DNA of 33,617 nt from JACQHM01 sp964535215 (GCA_964535215.1 CAZHST010000033.1:1-33617); one strand, 5' to 3'. Counted from the stretch's first letter, positions 13,939 to 21,597 are shown. Notes: generated by a model from the letters alone, not told the origin. Made by a program: numbers and translations.

Positions 13939-15978
13939 TCACGTGGACCCCTCCTCTTCCCCACGGGTTCGAGGTCTGGGATCTCCTGCCCCGGCGTCGG
14001 AGGAACCTCTGATGGGAGCGGGCATCAGGGCCGGCGCCTTCTCCCCCAGCCCGGCCAGCCAGAAGACGAAGGCGACCGAGGCCAGGAAGAGGAAGGTGAT
14101 CCCGCTGACCACCCTGGCCATGTACGCCATGGTTGGGGTGTAGCCCCACGCCGAGGTATCCCGGAGGACCCCGTAGATGTGCCAGTCCTCCCGGAGCCCC
14201 GAGCGGATGTAGCCCATGAGCCCCATCAGGAGGACGATACAGATGCAGAGGAAGATTAAGGTGTATTGGGAGCGGACCGGCATCTTCCCCCACTGGATCC
14301 CCCTGACCTCCTCCGCATCTTTAAAGAGGAAGAGGTCGATGAAGGTCGTCACGATCAGGCAGGCCAGGAGCATGAGGAACTGGGTCACGGCGAGGTTCCG
14401 GAGGAAGGGGTTCGCCTTCTCCATGATCACGAAGCCGTAGATCCCTAAGACGGCGACGTTCATGACGGCTGTGGCAGCAAGGAGGAGGGCCTGGGCCTGC
14501 TTGCCCCGATCCCTCACCGTGAGAAGGATGGCACCGACAATGGTCAGCATCTGGAGGAGGAGAAGAGAGGCCGGGAGGAGAAAGTAAGGCCTCCTGTCCT
14601 GGGGGAGGTCCAGGGAGGCGGGATCCAGCGTGAAGAGGGAACGGGCGTAGGCCCCTAAGAACAGGAGGACGAGGAGGCCGACAATCCCCAGGGTGACCTT
14701 GGCCGCCTTTCCGTGCTCGGCAAAAGGTCGGGTCCTCCCCTTGTTCCCCCGGCGGTAGAGGAGGAAGTTGATGAAGGTTAAGAGGATGATGAGGTTGACC
14801 ACCGCGTTCTTCGCCGACATGAGGCCCAGATACTTCAGGAGCGGATGGTACTGACCGCCCATGACGATCTGCTCCTCGGCGCTCAACGGGAGGTTATGGG
14901 GGGCCAGCCAGATGGCGAAGGCAATCAGGAGGAGCACATTGATGTATTTCGTGTATGGCAGGTACCGCTCCGCCCCCCGGATCCGTCCCATCCCGATCCA
15001 GAGATAGTAGTTGGCGCCGATAAAGAGGGTCCCGATCAAGATGGCCTGGAGGATGAAGGTCCAGGAGAAGGTCCCCCCCATCATGTTGTTCCCCATGACC
15101 GGGCTGGCGCTATAGACTTCCCGTCCCAGGTAGTAGCCGGCAAAGGGCAGAGGGATCAAGGCGGCGATGGCTACGAAGTTGCCGATATAGCCCATCCAGT
15201 CGTAATGGGCCTTCTCTTTCTCCGTCTTCGCCCCTAAGAACCTGATGGCGGCATACGCCCCGGCGACCAGGCCTCCGAACGCGATATTGGCGATGAACCG
15301 GTGGATGGACAGGGGGATCCAAAGGGGGTTGTGGATGGCCTGCCAGAGGGTCCCGGCGAACCGGCCGGTCGCAGGATCGATCCCGGCCGGGCTCATCATG
15401 AAACTCGCCCAGGCGTTCGCGAGGAGCATGAGGATCGCCCCCCAGAGGTTTAACAGGACCCCTACCAGGAGATGGAGCCCCTTCCTCCGCCCCTGAAGGC
15501 GGTCCCAGGAATAGTAGTAGAAGTAGAGGGTGAAGCCCTCGGCAAAGAAGAAGAGGGCGTAGATATAATAGCTTTTGTGGAACACCCCGGTGAGGTGCCC
15601 CATAAACGTGGGGTAGAGGCCGATCAAGGTAAAGGCCAAGAGGCCCCCAAGGGCGGCGGTGGTGGAGAAGGCCGCCGAGAGGAGCTTGGTAAACTCCCAG
15701 GCCAGGCGGTCGTACCGGGGATCCCCCATCCTTTTCCCGATATACTCCACGATGACGGCGAAGATCGGGACGCCCAGAACAAAGGCCCCGTACATGAGGT
15801 GGAGCTCGGCGATGATCCAGATCACTAGGCGGGAATCCACGCCGAAGAAGGTCCGGTATCCGGCCTCCTGGGCCGCCTCCTGGGCGAAGGCGAGGAGGGG
15901 CAATGTCAAGAGGAAAAAGGCTATGAAAAGCCAGGCCGCTCGAAGCCATCGGTGCGAGGCGCTCACCCTTCTCTTCAT
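13939..15978 (-). CDS. Extended cytochrome bd-like (CydA-type) oxidase subunit
   Basis: The product has 679 residues from the ATG at 15978 (AAAGG before it); an upstream TTG at 16017 has no better support. After a signal-like first helix there are about 14-15 membrane helices, more than the nine of CydA. The N-terminal half aligns by eye with CydA. His60 (AELHLMYGAFVLG) stands for the high-spin heme ligand, Glu147 with WDRL eleven residues on stands for Glu107 of E. coli, and His226 (SIHRFIANIAFGG) for His186. Met299 or Met300 may replace Met393. The position of E. coli Glu99 is a hydrophobic residue. Only about 70 residues separate His226 from that Met, leaving no room for a quinol-binding Q loop. 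Similar extended bd-like proteins are known, from memory, in Nitrospira beside cytochrome c genes. Oxygen reduction with cytochrome c as donor is inferred; no cydB is present. Confidence 0.82.
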   Translation of the reverse strand: MKRRVSASHRWLRAAWLFIAFFLLTLPLLAFAQEAAQEAGYRTFFGVDSRLVIWIIAELHLMYGAFVLGVPIFAVIVEYIGKRMGDPRYDRLAWEFTKLLSAAFSTTAALGGLLAFTLIGLYPTFMGHLTGVFHKSYYIYALFFFAEGFTLYFYYYSWDRLQGRRKGLHLLVGVLLNLWGAILMLLANAWASFMMSPAGIDPATGRFAGTLWQAIHNPLWIPLSIHRFIANIAFGGLVAGAYAAIRFLGAKTEKEKAHYDWMGYIGNFVAIAALIPLPFAGYYLGREVYSASPVMGNNMMGGTFSWTFILQAILIGTLFIGANYYLWIGMGRIRGAERYLPYTKYINVLLLIAFAIWLAPHNLPLSAEEQIVMGGQYHPLLKYLGLMSAKNAVVNLIILLTFINFLLYRRGNKGRTRPFAEHGKAAKVTLGIVGLLVLLFLGAYARSLFTLDPASLDLPQDRRPYFLLPASLLLLQMLTIVGAILLTVRDRGKQAQALLLAATAVMNVAVLGIYGFVIMEKANPFLRNLAVTQFLMLLACLIVTTFIDLFLFKDAEEVRGIQWGKMPVRSQYTLIFLCICIVLLMGLMGYIRSGLREDWHIYGVLRDTSAWGYTPTMAYMARVVSGITFLFLASVAFVFWLAGLGEKAPALMPAPIRGSSDAGAGDPRPRTRGEEEGST

Positions 15979-15995
15979 GGTGCCTTTCCCGTCGC

Positions 15996-16007
15996 GGAGT
16001 GAGGCGT
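15996..16007 (+). repeat. Fragment of a short dispersed repeat (GGAGTGAGGCGT)
   Basis: GGAGTGAGGCGT, continuing AAAGGG, lies in the 48-base gap between the 16027-16806 cytochrome gene and the oxidase gene. The same 12 bases occur at 20351-20362 inside the kinase fragment, where they form part of a larger inverted repeat. Confidence 0.4.
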
Positions 16008-16026
16008 AAAGGGACAAAAGCCTGCG

Positions 16027-16806
16027 CTACGGCCTCGGCCGGAAGGGCCTTGACCAGATGGGCCTTTCGACCGGCTTCCTCAGGGACATCACATAGTGGA
16101 CAAGCTGCCAACGCTGCTCCTCAGAAAGGGTCTCGGTAAAGGAGGGCATTGGGGTCCCGTCCATCCCCGTCGTGAAGGTCCTATAGATGTCCTGAGCCGA
16201 TGAACCGCACTTAAAGGCCTCCGGATTGGTGAAATTGTAGGGTCTAATTGGGTTTCCAAGATCGTCTTGTAACTTAGCCGCTGAGGGGCCATCCCCTTTC
16301 CCCGTATAACCATGGCATTCCCAGCATTTGGCTGTCTCATACACCTGCTTGCCGGCGGCGATGGATTCCGGGGACAGAGGAGGCTCCTCGCGGATGACGA
16401 TGGGAGGTTCTGGTTTCTCCTCCTGAAATCGTTTCGAAAAGGTTTTGATGTAGCGAACGACGGCGCGGCGTTCGGATTCAAGGAGGGGCCTCCAGCGAGG
16501 CATGGCCGTCCCGTGGACCCCTCTGGTGATGGTCCTGAAAAGGTCCTCGTCGGTAGGCAGCGACCCGCTCGGGGTGGACCGGCACTTGAAGGACCCTCGG
16601 GTAAAGTCCCGGGGTTGGGGGTCTAAAAAGCGCGAATCCGGCCCCTTCCCATCCCCTTCTGCCCCATGGCAGCCCTGACAGTATCGCTCGTAGACCTTTT
16701 TCCCTTCGGCCACCGGGACCCTCTCCTGGGCCATCGCCTCCGTGACCTGGATGGCGAAGGCCGACAGGCAAAACCCAAAAACGATGATAGTCCCACCCTT
16801 CTTCAT
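16027..16806 (-). CDS. Periplasmic diheme cytochrome c
   Basis: The product has 259 residues with a signal peptide (about 1-26, ending AMA) and two class I-type cytochrome c domains: CQGCH (43-47) with Met in GTAMPRW, and CWECH (161-165) with Met in DGTPMPSF. It has no anchor helix after the signal, so it should be soluble in the periplasm. It is paralogous along its length to the first about 245 residues of the 10494-12101 protein (DPQPRDFTRGSF versus DPRPRNFTTGIF; PTDEDLF in both). It lies 14 bases after the heme-porin gene and 48 before the oxidase, which makes it the obvious candidate shuttle between the outer membrane and the oxidase complex. Confidence 0.9.
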   Translation of the reverse strand: MKKGGTIIVFGFCLSAFAIQVTEAMAQERVPVAEGKKVYERYCQGCHGAEGDGKGPDSRFLDPQPRDFTRGSFKCRSTPSGSLPTDEDLFRTITRGVHGTAMPRWRPLLESERRAVVRYIKTFSKRFQEEKPEPPIVIREEPPLSPESIAAGKQVYETAKCWECHGYTGKGDGPSAAKLQDDLGNPIRPYNFTNPEAFKCGSSAQDIYRTFTTGMDGTPMPSFTETLSEEQRWQLVHYVMSLRKPVERPIWSRPFRPRP

Positions 16807-16820
16807 CGCTCCCTCCTCGA

Positions 16821-18086
16821 TCAGAAGACAAACTCGACGCCGGCGAAGACCGTGTTCTCGACTTGATCGGTGTTATCAGCGGCCGTCTTCTTCGTCCGTC
16901 CGGAGCTGAACTCCGCCTTCAGCACCGTCCCCGATCGGCTGGATTCCCAGAGATAATATCTTACAGCGGCGGTAAAGCGCTCGATGTCACCTTTCCGCCT
17001 CGGCACCGTGGGATCGCCCTGCTGGCTATGGCTGATGATATCGAACCGGCCGACGAGGGCAAGATTGGGAAACGGGATGTAGTTAAGCTCGATGAGCCCC
17101 CCGTTTAAGATAGCGTCCCTTGTTGCCCCCCTTATGAGATCCTTATCCTCCTCCCCATGCATATAGGCGGCGAGCAAGTTGAGCGGCCCATAGCGGAGGT
17201 CGAGATCAGCCCCCACCCGGAAGAAAGGTTTATTCTCTGTGCCCGTTCCATCAATTGGCTTGCCGCCGGTCGTCAAAAAACTCGTGGGCGTCTGCCCAAA
17301 GTAGCCAAAGAGGCCGACCTTCTGTCGCCCGATGGGCGTCTCGAAGGCCTGGCTGACGCGGCCGTAAAAATCCAGAAGCTTGTTATTCTCAGGCCGCGAA
17401 TCAGTCCCGTGGATCCCGTACAGGGCATAGCGGAGGCCGAAATCGGTATGACCCATCAGCTCCACCCCGAGCTGCTCCGTCCCGAAGGCGATAGCCTTCT
17501 CTATCCGCCCATTTGGACTGAAATTGAGGAAGAGCTCATGCCTCTTCTCGGTGAGCCGCCTGGGCTTGGGAGTCACCGTATCAAGCTCGATGACCCCGAA
17601 TCTCAGATTAGCGAGCGGTGAGCCGAATATGTTGCTGAACCTCACGTTGGCGAATTCCAGCTTTATCTCCTTCACCTTCTCAAATTCTATATCGATGAAG
17701 AAGGAGAGATCCCTTGCCAGCGTGCCGCCCGCCAGCAGGATCACGTCTGGGACTTTGATGTTGCGGGTCTCCACAGTCCGAAGTCCCTGGTCAGTGGTCT
17801 GCTTAGACTTCGCAACATTCTCGAAACCCTCTTTCACGCGAAGGGTGACCGGCCAAAATTCGGGAGGGAAAAGGGTCGGCTCCTCCTGTCCTGTGCCGAA
17901 TTGATAGCCGTTATCCCTATACTCGATGCCAAAATCGTTGAGCTTCGGCCAGGCCTCGTGACACGCCGAGCACTTGAGGTTATGCTTTCTGGCGAAGGCT
18001 GGAAAGGCTTCTGCATCGGCGGCCAGAAGGCCGATCCCAGAGACCGCCATAGCGAGAAGGGCCAATAATCGAGCGACCTTTCTCAT
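16821..18086 (-). CDS. Cyc2-like outer-membrane cytochrome-porin fusion
   Basis: The product has 421 residues from the ATG at 18086, giving a clean signal peptide (about 1-27, cut after ADAEA). The mature N-terminus reads FPAFARKHNLKCSACHEAWP, one heme c site at Cys39, Cys42 and His43, then LNDFGIEYRDNGYQF. The remaining about 350 residues alternate as amphipathic beta strands and end VFAGVEFVF, with the terminal Phe of outer-membrane barrels. This plan, one N-terminal c heme fused to a barrel of about 16 strands with PxFARxxxxxCxxCHxxxPxLNxFG, is that of Cyc2, the Fe(II)-oxidising outer-membrane cytochrome, though many related heme-porins have no known substrate. An in-frame start at 18212, also with a good ribosome site, would add a second signal-like segment of 42 residues. 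Electron exchange across the outer membrane is inferred. Confidence 0.82.
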   Translation of the reverse strand: MRKVARLLALLAMAVSGIGLLAADAEAFPAFARKHNLKCSACHEAWPKLNDFGIEYRDNGYQFGTGQEEPTLFPPEFWPVTLRVKEGFENVAKSKQTTDQGLRTVETRNIKVPDVILLAGGTLARDLSFFIDIEFEKVKEIKLEFANVRFSNIFGSPLANLRFGVIELDTVTPKPRRLTEKRHELFLNFSPNGRIEKAIAFGTEQLGVELMGHTDFGLRYALYGIHGTDSRPENNKLLDFYGRVSQAFETPIGRQKVGLFGYFGQTPTSFLTTGGKPIDGTGTENKPFFRVGADLDLRYGPLNLLAAYMHGEEDKDLIRGATRDAILNGGLIELNYIPFPNLALVGRFDIISHSQQGDPTVPRRKGDIERFTAAVRYYLWESSRSGTVLKAEFSSGRTKKTAADNTDQVENTVFAGVEFVF

Positions 18087-18227
18087 CGGAATCCCCCTCC
18101 TCCCCATGGACACGATTTTCCAGAAGCTGAGATGGCCCCGGCCTCCTCCCACGCCGCCCAAGATGGAGCCGAGCACCACGGCCGCCGCTACCAAAACACA
18201 AGGTTTCTTCATCCCTCCACCCTCCCC

Positions 18228-18665
18228 TCAAACAGGCCTTCCATCCTCCACTTGCGTTATACAAGTGAAACACCTCAACCTCTGATGAAAGGAGGCAACG
18301 AGATCTTCCAACATGGACGTTCCCGCGTGGCGGCCTTCCGCCTCCTCCTCGAGGGCACCGGCAATGGCCCTAAGGAGGTCCTGGGGGGACATCAGGATGA
18401 CCAACTCGCCGCTCGTGATAGTCGCCCGCTCGTTTTCAAGACTCACGCCGACCACACGCACCCCGGGGTTCTCCTCCAGGACCCGCTTTCCCCCCTCTCC
18501 CTCGACAGTGACGACGTCAGGCTTCAGCGCCTTGATCTGGTTGAAGGCCTCCTCCCCTTTTTCGGCAAGGCCCACAACCTCCAAGCCTTCCCGGTGAAAG
18601 ATGCTCGCCAGGCCATGGCCGAAAAGGGCGTGCTCGTAGAGCACGAAGACCCTGCACTTCGCCAT
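18228..18665 (-). CDS. Pseudo-receiver protein lacking the phosphoacceptor Asp
   Basis: The product has 145 residues. The fold pattern of about 1-110 matches a response-regulator receiver (CRVFVLYEHALFGHGLASIF, EVVGLAEKGEEAF, KPDVVTVEGEGG). The usual acidic pair is replaced by Tyr10-Glu11, and the phosphoacceptor position by Glu55, so it should not be phosphorylated normally. Glu could mimic a constitutively active state. No DNA-binding domain follows; the C-terminal tail has two close cysteines (RCFTCIT). The ATG at 18665 has AGGAAGAGG upstream and lies about 18 bases from the predicted start of the sigma54 promoter at 18695-18709. It is the first gene of the cytochrome operon, so a regulatory or scaffold role for the module is possible. 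Confidence 0.75.
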   Translation of the reverse strand: MAKCRVFVLYEHALFGHGLASIFHREGLEVVGLAEKGEEAFNQIKALKPDVVTVEGEGGKRVLEENPGVRVVGVSLENERATITSGELVILMSPQDLLRAIAGALEEEAEGRHAGTSMLEDLVASFHQRLRCFTCITQVEDGRPV

Positions 18666-18694
18666 CTCATCCTCTTCCTGATCGCTCCAAAGAG

Positions 18695-18709
18695 GCAACC
18701 TTTGGGCCA
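18695..18709 (-). promoter_or_regulatory. Sigma54 (-24/-12) promoter for the cytochrome operon
   Basis: The minus strand reads TGGCCCAAAGGTTGC, with GG and GC ten bases apart and one mismatch (C for A) to TGGCAYRN4TTGC. The predicted start near 18683 leaves an 18-base leader with AGGAAGAGG before the ATG at 18665. It faces away from the promoter at 18945-18959. Confidence 0.65.
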
Positions 18710-18783
18710 GATCCGGCATGTTGGAAAACGTCAATTTTTCCAGGGAGTTTCAGATTCAGCCTCTTTGGAGGGGAGGCCGGAGA

Positions 18784-18881
18784 TGCGCAAGGGCTTTCAC
18801 AGGCTCTGAACCTTGTAGTGGATAGTTGGACGGCGTTACGGGGAAGGCAACTCCTGCGCAAGGGGTTTCCCACATGCGCAG
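18784..18881. promoter_or_regulatory. Candidate enhancer sites shared by two divergent sigma54 promoters
   Basis: TGCGCAAGGG with TTTC following occurs at 18784 and again at 18855, 71 bases apart. The second copy opens a dyad, CTGCGCA (18854-18860), 14 bases, TGCGCAG (18875-18881). The sites lie about 90-190 bases upstream of the plus-strand predicted start and about 100-200 bases upstream of the minus-strand one, the normal range for NtrC-type activators. Binding by the 5449-6840 protein is inferred. Confidence 0.5.
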
Positions 18882-18944
18882 TTGTCTTCACATCTTGACA
18901 GAAGAAAGCTCCTTGAAGTCTTATAAGATGATGTCTCCTACCCC

Positions 18945-18959
18945 TGGCACGCTTTTTGT
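18945..18959 (+). promoter_or_regulatory. Sigma54 (-24/-12) type promoter for the kinase/Mrp/PCP_red genes
   Basis: TGGCACGCTTTTTGT matches TGGCACGN4TTGC except for the last base (GT for GC). The predicted start is near 18971, followed by GGGGAGGGG and the ATG at 18990, the same short-leader layout as the other sigma54 promoters here. Confidence 0.6.
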
Positions 18960-18989
18960 ATTGCTGAGAGGCAGGGGAGGGGTCAATCT

Positions 18990-19352
18990 ATGGTGTGGAA
19001 GCGGCTGAACTTGGTCCAGAAGTTCGCCATCCTGAGTCTCTTCTGCATTGCCTTCCTCGCCTTGGCCCTAAGTTTAATCGTCTCCCATTATCTGACGCAG
19101 AATGTCCTCGATCGGGAGACGGTGATTACCACCCAGGTGATCCGGGCCCAGGTCCAGGAGCACTCCCTTTACCATCTCTTTTCCCATTCGGAGCTTCAGA
19201 AGGACCCTCAGGGATTTCAAGAACTGATCGCTCCGTTGAAGAACGCCCCCGATGTCGTCCGGGTCAAGCTGTGGGACAGGGAGGGGACCATCCTTTGGGC
19301 GGACGAGCTGAACCTCATCGGCCGGCGGTTCCCGGACAATAAGGACAGGTAA
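18990..19352 (+). pseudogene. Sensor part of a disrupted histidine kinase (5' fragment)
   Basis: There are 120 residues: a membrane helix (about 11-32) and the first part of a periplasmic sensor (VRVKLWDREGTILWADE, LIGRRFPDN), then a stop (TAA at 19350). The intact paralogue at 6830-8317 has about 65 more residues between the matching LIGRIFSDD and its second membrane helix. Here the next frame resumes right at that helix, so about 200 bases appear to be deleted. The stop overlaps the next ATG (TAATG), so a split two-protein sensor and kinase remains possible. The ATG has a strong GGGGAGGGG site and a sigma54-like promoter. Confidence 0.7.
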
Positions 19353-19846
19353 TGTCCTGGACCGTGATCTTTCTGGGCAGCCTCGTCCTCTACTTGTCCC
19401 TCTTCGGCATCGTGCGAGGCGCCTCTCGGACCCAGCTCGCTCTGGAGAGAGCGCTCCGTGAGTATTCCGAGCAGCTTGAGCGGGAGGTAGAGGCCAGGAC
19501 GCGGGAGGTCCAAAGGAAGGCGGAGGAATGGGAGCGGACCATCGACGCCGTCCCGGAGCTCATCGCCATCCTGGATCGCACCGGGCGGATCGTCCGGTGC
19601 AACAAGGCCTTGGCTGCAAAGCTCGGCACGACGCCGGACCGGGTGATCGGCGAGAAGTGCTATCAGGTCTTGCACGGCAGGGAGGCCCCCTGGCCCACCT
19701 GCCCCCTCCCCCGGACCTTTCAGACGGGGGCCCCCAGACTACCGAAATCGAGGACCCGCACCTGGGCGGCACCTTCGTCGTCACCTGCTCCCCCCTCTTG
19801 GAAGAAAGGGAGCTCATCGGCGCCGTCCACGTCGCCCGGGACGTGA
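19352..19846 (+). pseudogene. Transmembrane and PAS part of the disrupted histidine kinase
   Basis: The frame opens with a membrane helix (SWTVIFLGSLVLYLSLFGIV), a coiled linker, and a PAS domain (IDAVPELIAILDRTGRIVRCNKAL in three pieces: about 62-85; then VIGEKCYQVLHG, CPLP). True coding ends near 19735. There a GGGGGCCCCC run seems to lack one base; afterwards this frame reads random sequence to 19846 while the PAS domain continues in the next frame (QTTEIEDPHLGGTF). Confidence 0.7.
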
Positions 19847-20655
19847 CCGAGGAACGGCAGTTGGCGAGGGAGGCCGAGGAGAAGCGGAGGTGGGAGGAGG
19901 TCAGCCGGTTTAAGTCGGAGTTCGTCGCCAACATGAACCATGAGCTTCGGACCCCCTTGAACGCCATCATCGGCTTCTCCGAGCTGCTGGCGGACAAGCT
20001 CTACGGGGATCTCAACAAGAAGCAGCTCCGGTACGTGAACAACATCCTGGTGAGCGGCCAGCACCTCCTCGCGTTGATCAACGACATCCTGGACATCTCC
20101 AGGGTGGAGGCCGGGAAGTTGGAGCTGCACCCGGCAGCGTTCGACTTGAGGGAGGCCCTGGAAGCTGCCCTCACCACCATCGCCCCCATGGCAGCCAAGA
20201 AGGGCATCGCCTGGAGCCTGGCGGTGGGGGAGGGGCTCTCCACGATCCATGCCGATCCCGCCCGCTTTAAGCAGATCCTCTTCAACCTCCTCTCGAATGC
20301 CGTCAAGTTCACCCCGGCTGGCGGGACCGTGACCGTTTCCGCCAGCGTCAGGAGTGAGGCGTCAGGCGTCATGGGCGAAGAAACACCCCCTCACGCCTTA
20401 CCCCTTACGCCTCCCTTTGTGGAGATCGCCGTTAAAGATACGGGGATCGGGATCAAGAAAGAGGACCTGCCGAAGCTCTTCCAGCCCTTCACCCAACTGG
20501 ACCAGACGGCGGCCAAGCGGTACGAGGGGACGGGTCTTGGGCTCGCCTTGACGAAGCGTCTCGTCGAGCTCCACGGGGGAAGGATCTGGGCCGAATCCGA
20601 AGGGGAAGGGCGCGGCAGCACGTTCCATGTGAGGTTGCCTTTGAGAACCACTTAA
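19735..20655 (+). pseudogene. Catalytic part of the disrupted histidine kinase
   Basis: The coding frame from about 19735 finishes the PAS domain (EDPHLGGTFVVTCSPL, VHVARDVTEERQ). It then gives HisKA with the phosphoacceptor His in FVANMNHELRTPLNAIIG and a complete HATPase domain (ILFNLLSNAVKFTPAGG, KDTGIGIKKEDL, EGTGLGLALTKRLVELHGG). A 22-residue insert (about VRSEASGVMGEE to LTPP) sits between two HATPase strands and is encoded by a short inverted repeat. The kinase core is intact. If the missing base at 19735 is a sequencing slip, the second and third fragments would be one functional protein; the sensor deletion would remain. The Mrp gene begins 14 bases later. Confidence 0.75.
20349..20415 (+). 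repeat. Dispersed inverted repeat inside the kinase ATPase domain
   Basis: GGAGTGAGGCGTCAGGCGT on the left and CTCACGCCTTACCCCTTACG on the right are built from the same GTRAGGCGT unit in opposite directions. The repeat keeps the reading frame and adds about 22 residues. A 12-base copy of the unit is at 15996-16007. Confidence 0.5.
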
Positions 20656-20668
20656 AGGAGGAAGAGGG

Positions 20669-21586
20669 ATGCTGGAGCGATCCCGGTTAAAGCAGCTCGA
20701 TCAGGAGTACCTCCAACGGTCCGAGGTGGTAAAGCAGGTAGAAGCGCAGGTCGCCCGGGTCAAGGCCCGGATGGACCGGGTCCGGCATAAAGTCGCCATC
20801 CTGAGCGGTAAAGGGGGGGTGGGGAAGAGCCTGGTGACGGTGAACCTGGCCGTAGCCCTCACCGAGGAAGGGACGGCCGTCGGCGTCCTGGATGCCGACC
20901 TGAACGGCTCCTCCATCCCCACGATGCTCGGCGTCGAGCGGCGCCCGTACGCGATCACCCCGGAAGGGGCCCGCCCGGCGGTAGGATTCGGTGGCATCAA
21001 GGTGGCCTCCATTGAGCTTCTGCTCCCGACAGCCACCACGCCAACGGTGTGGAAGGCCCCCCAGGGGGCCTGGGAGGCCGTCTGGAAGGGGACCATGGAG
21101 ATGAGCACGATTCGGGAGTTCCTGGGCGATGTGGCCTGGGGCGCCTTGGACTTCCTGCTGATTGATCTTCCCCCGGGTACCGGGGACAAGCCGGCGACCG
21201 TTGTCCAGTGGCTCCCCGACCTGGAGGGGGCTGTCGTCGTCACCATCCCCTCCAGGGTCTCGAAGCTGGTGGTTGAGCGCTCCATCGAGTTTGCCAAAGA
21301 GCTGGGGATCCCCCTCATCGGCCTCGTCGAAAACATGGCCCGCCTCTGCTGCCCCACCTGTGGGGCCGAGATGGAGCTGTTCGGGAGGCCGTGCCCGGAA
21401 GAGGAGCTGGGGGTCCCGCTCCTGGGGCGGATCCCCTTCGACCCCCGGTTGAGTCTCGCTGCCGATGAGGGGAGGCCCTTTGTGGTGGAGTACCCGGATG
21501 CCCCCGCGGCCCGGCAATTCAGGGCGGTGGCGGCGAAGCTCAAGGAGGCGCTGGCGCTGAAGAAGACCTTTCTGGCCGGTCTGTGA
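20669..21586 (+). CDS. Mrp/NBP35-family P-loop ATPase
   Basis: The product has 305 residues. After a coiled N-terminus (about 1-40), the deviant Walker A SGKGGVGKS (46-54) is followed by VLDADLNGSSIPTMLG, LIDLPPGTGDKPATV and, near the C-terminus, RLCCPTCG with the CxxC pair typical of Mrp/Ind1/NBP35 proteins, which carry or deliver Fe-S clusters. The ATG at 20669 follows AAAGGAGG. It overlaps or adjoins the zinc-ribbon PCP_red gene downstream. Cytoplasmic Fe-S cluster transfer is the best guess, but members of this family in gene pairs can have specialised roles, and the extended N-terminus is unusual. Confidence 0.88.
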   Translation: MLERSRLKQLDQEYLQRSEVVKQVEAQVARVKARMDRVRHKVAILSGKGGVGKSLVTVNLAVALTEEGTAVGVLDADLNGSSIPTMLGVERRPYAITPEGARPAVGFGGIKVASIELLLPTATTPTVWKAPQGAWEAVWKGTMEMSTIREFLGDVAWGALDFLLIDLPPGTGDKPATVVQWLPDLEGAVVVTIPSRVSKLVVERSIEFAKELGIPLIGLVENMARLCCPTCGAEMELFGRPCPEEELGVPLLGRIPFDPRLSLAADEGRPFVVEYPDAPAARQFRAVAAKLKEALALKKTFLAGL

Positions 21587-21597
21587 GGGAGGCGAGG

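Noticed and set aside
12928..14259. 443-codon open frame on the plus strand opposite the cytochrome genes
   Set aside because: It is antisense to two clear cytochrome c genes and the end of the oxidase gene, its translation matches no family, and such long open shadows are normal in GC-rich DNA.
15110..16111. 333-codon minus-strand frame overlapping the oxidase gene
   Set aside because: Out-of-frame copy of the oxidase coding region, Arg/Pro-rich, no motifs.
19528..19734. Upstream part of the third kinase frame (MGADHRRR start)
   Set aside because: In this stretch the PAS domain is encoded in the other frame; this part is the shadow before the frameshift point.
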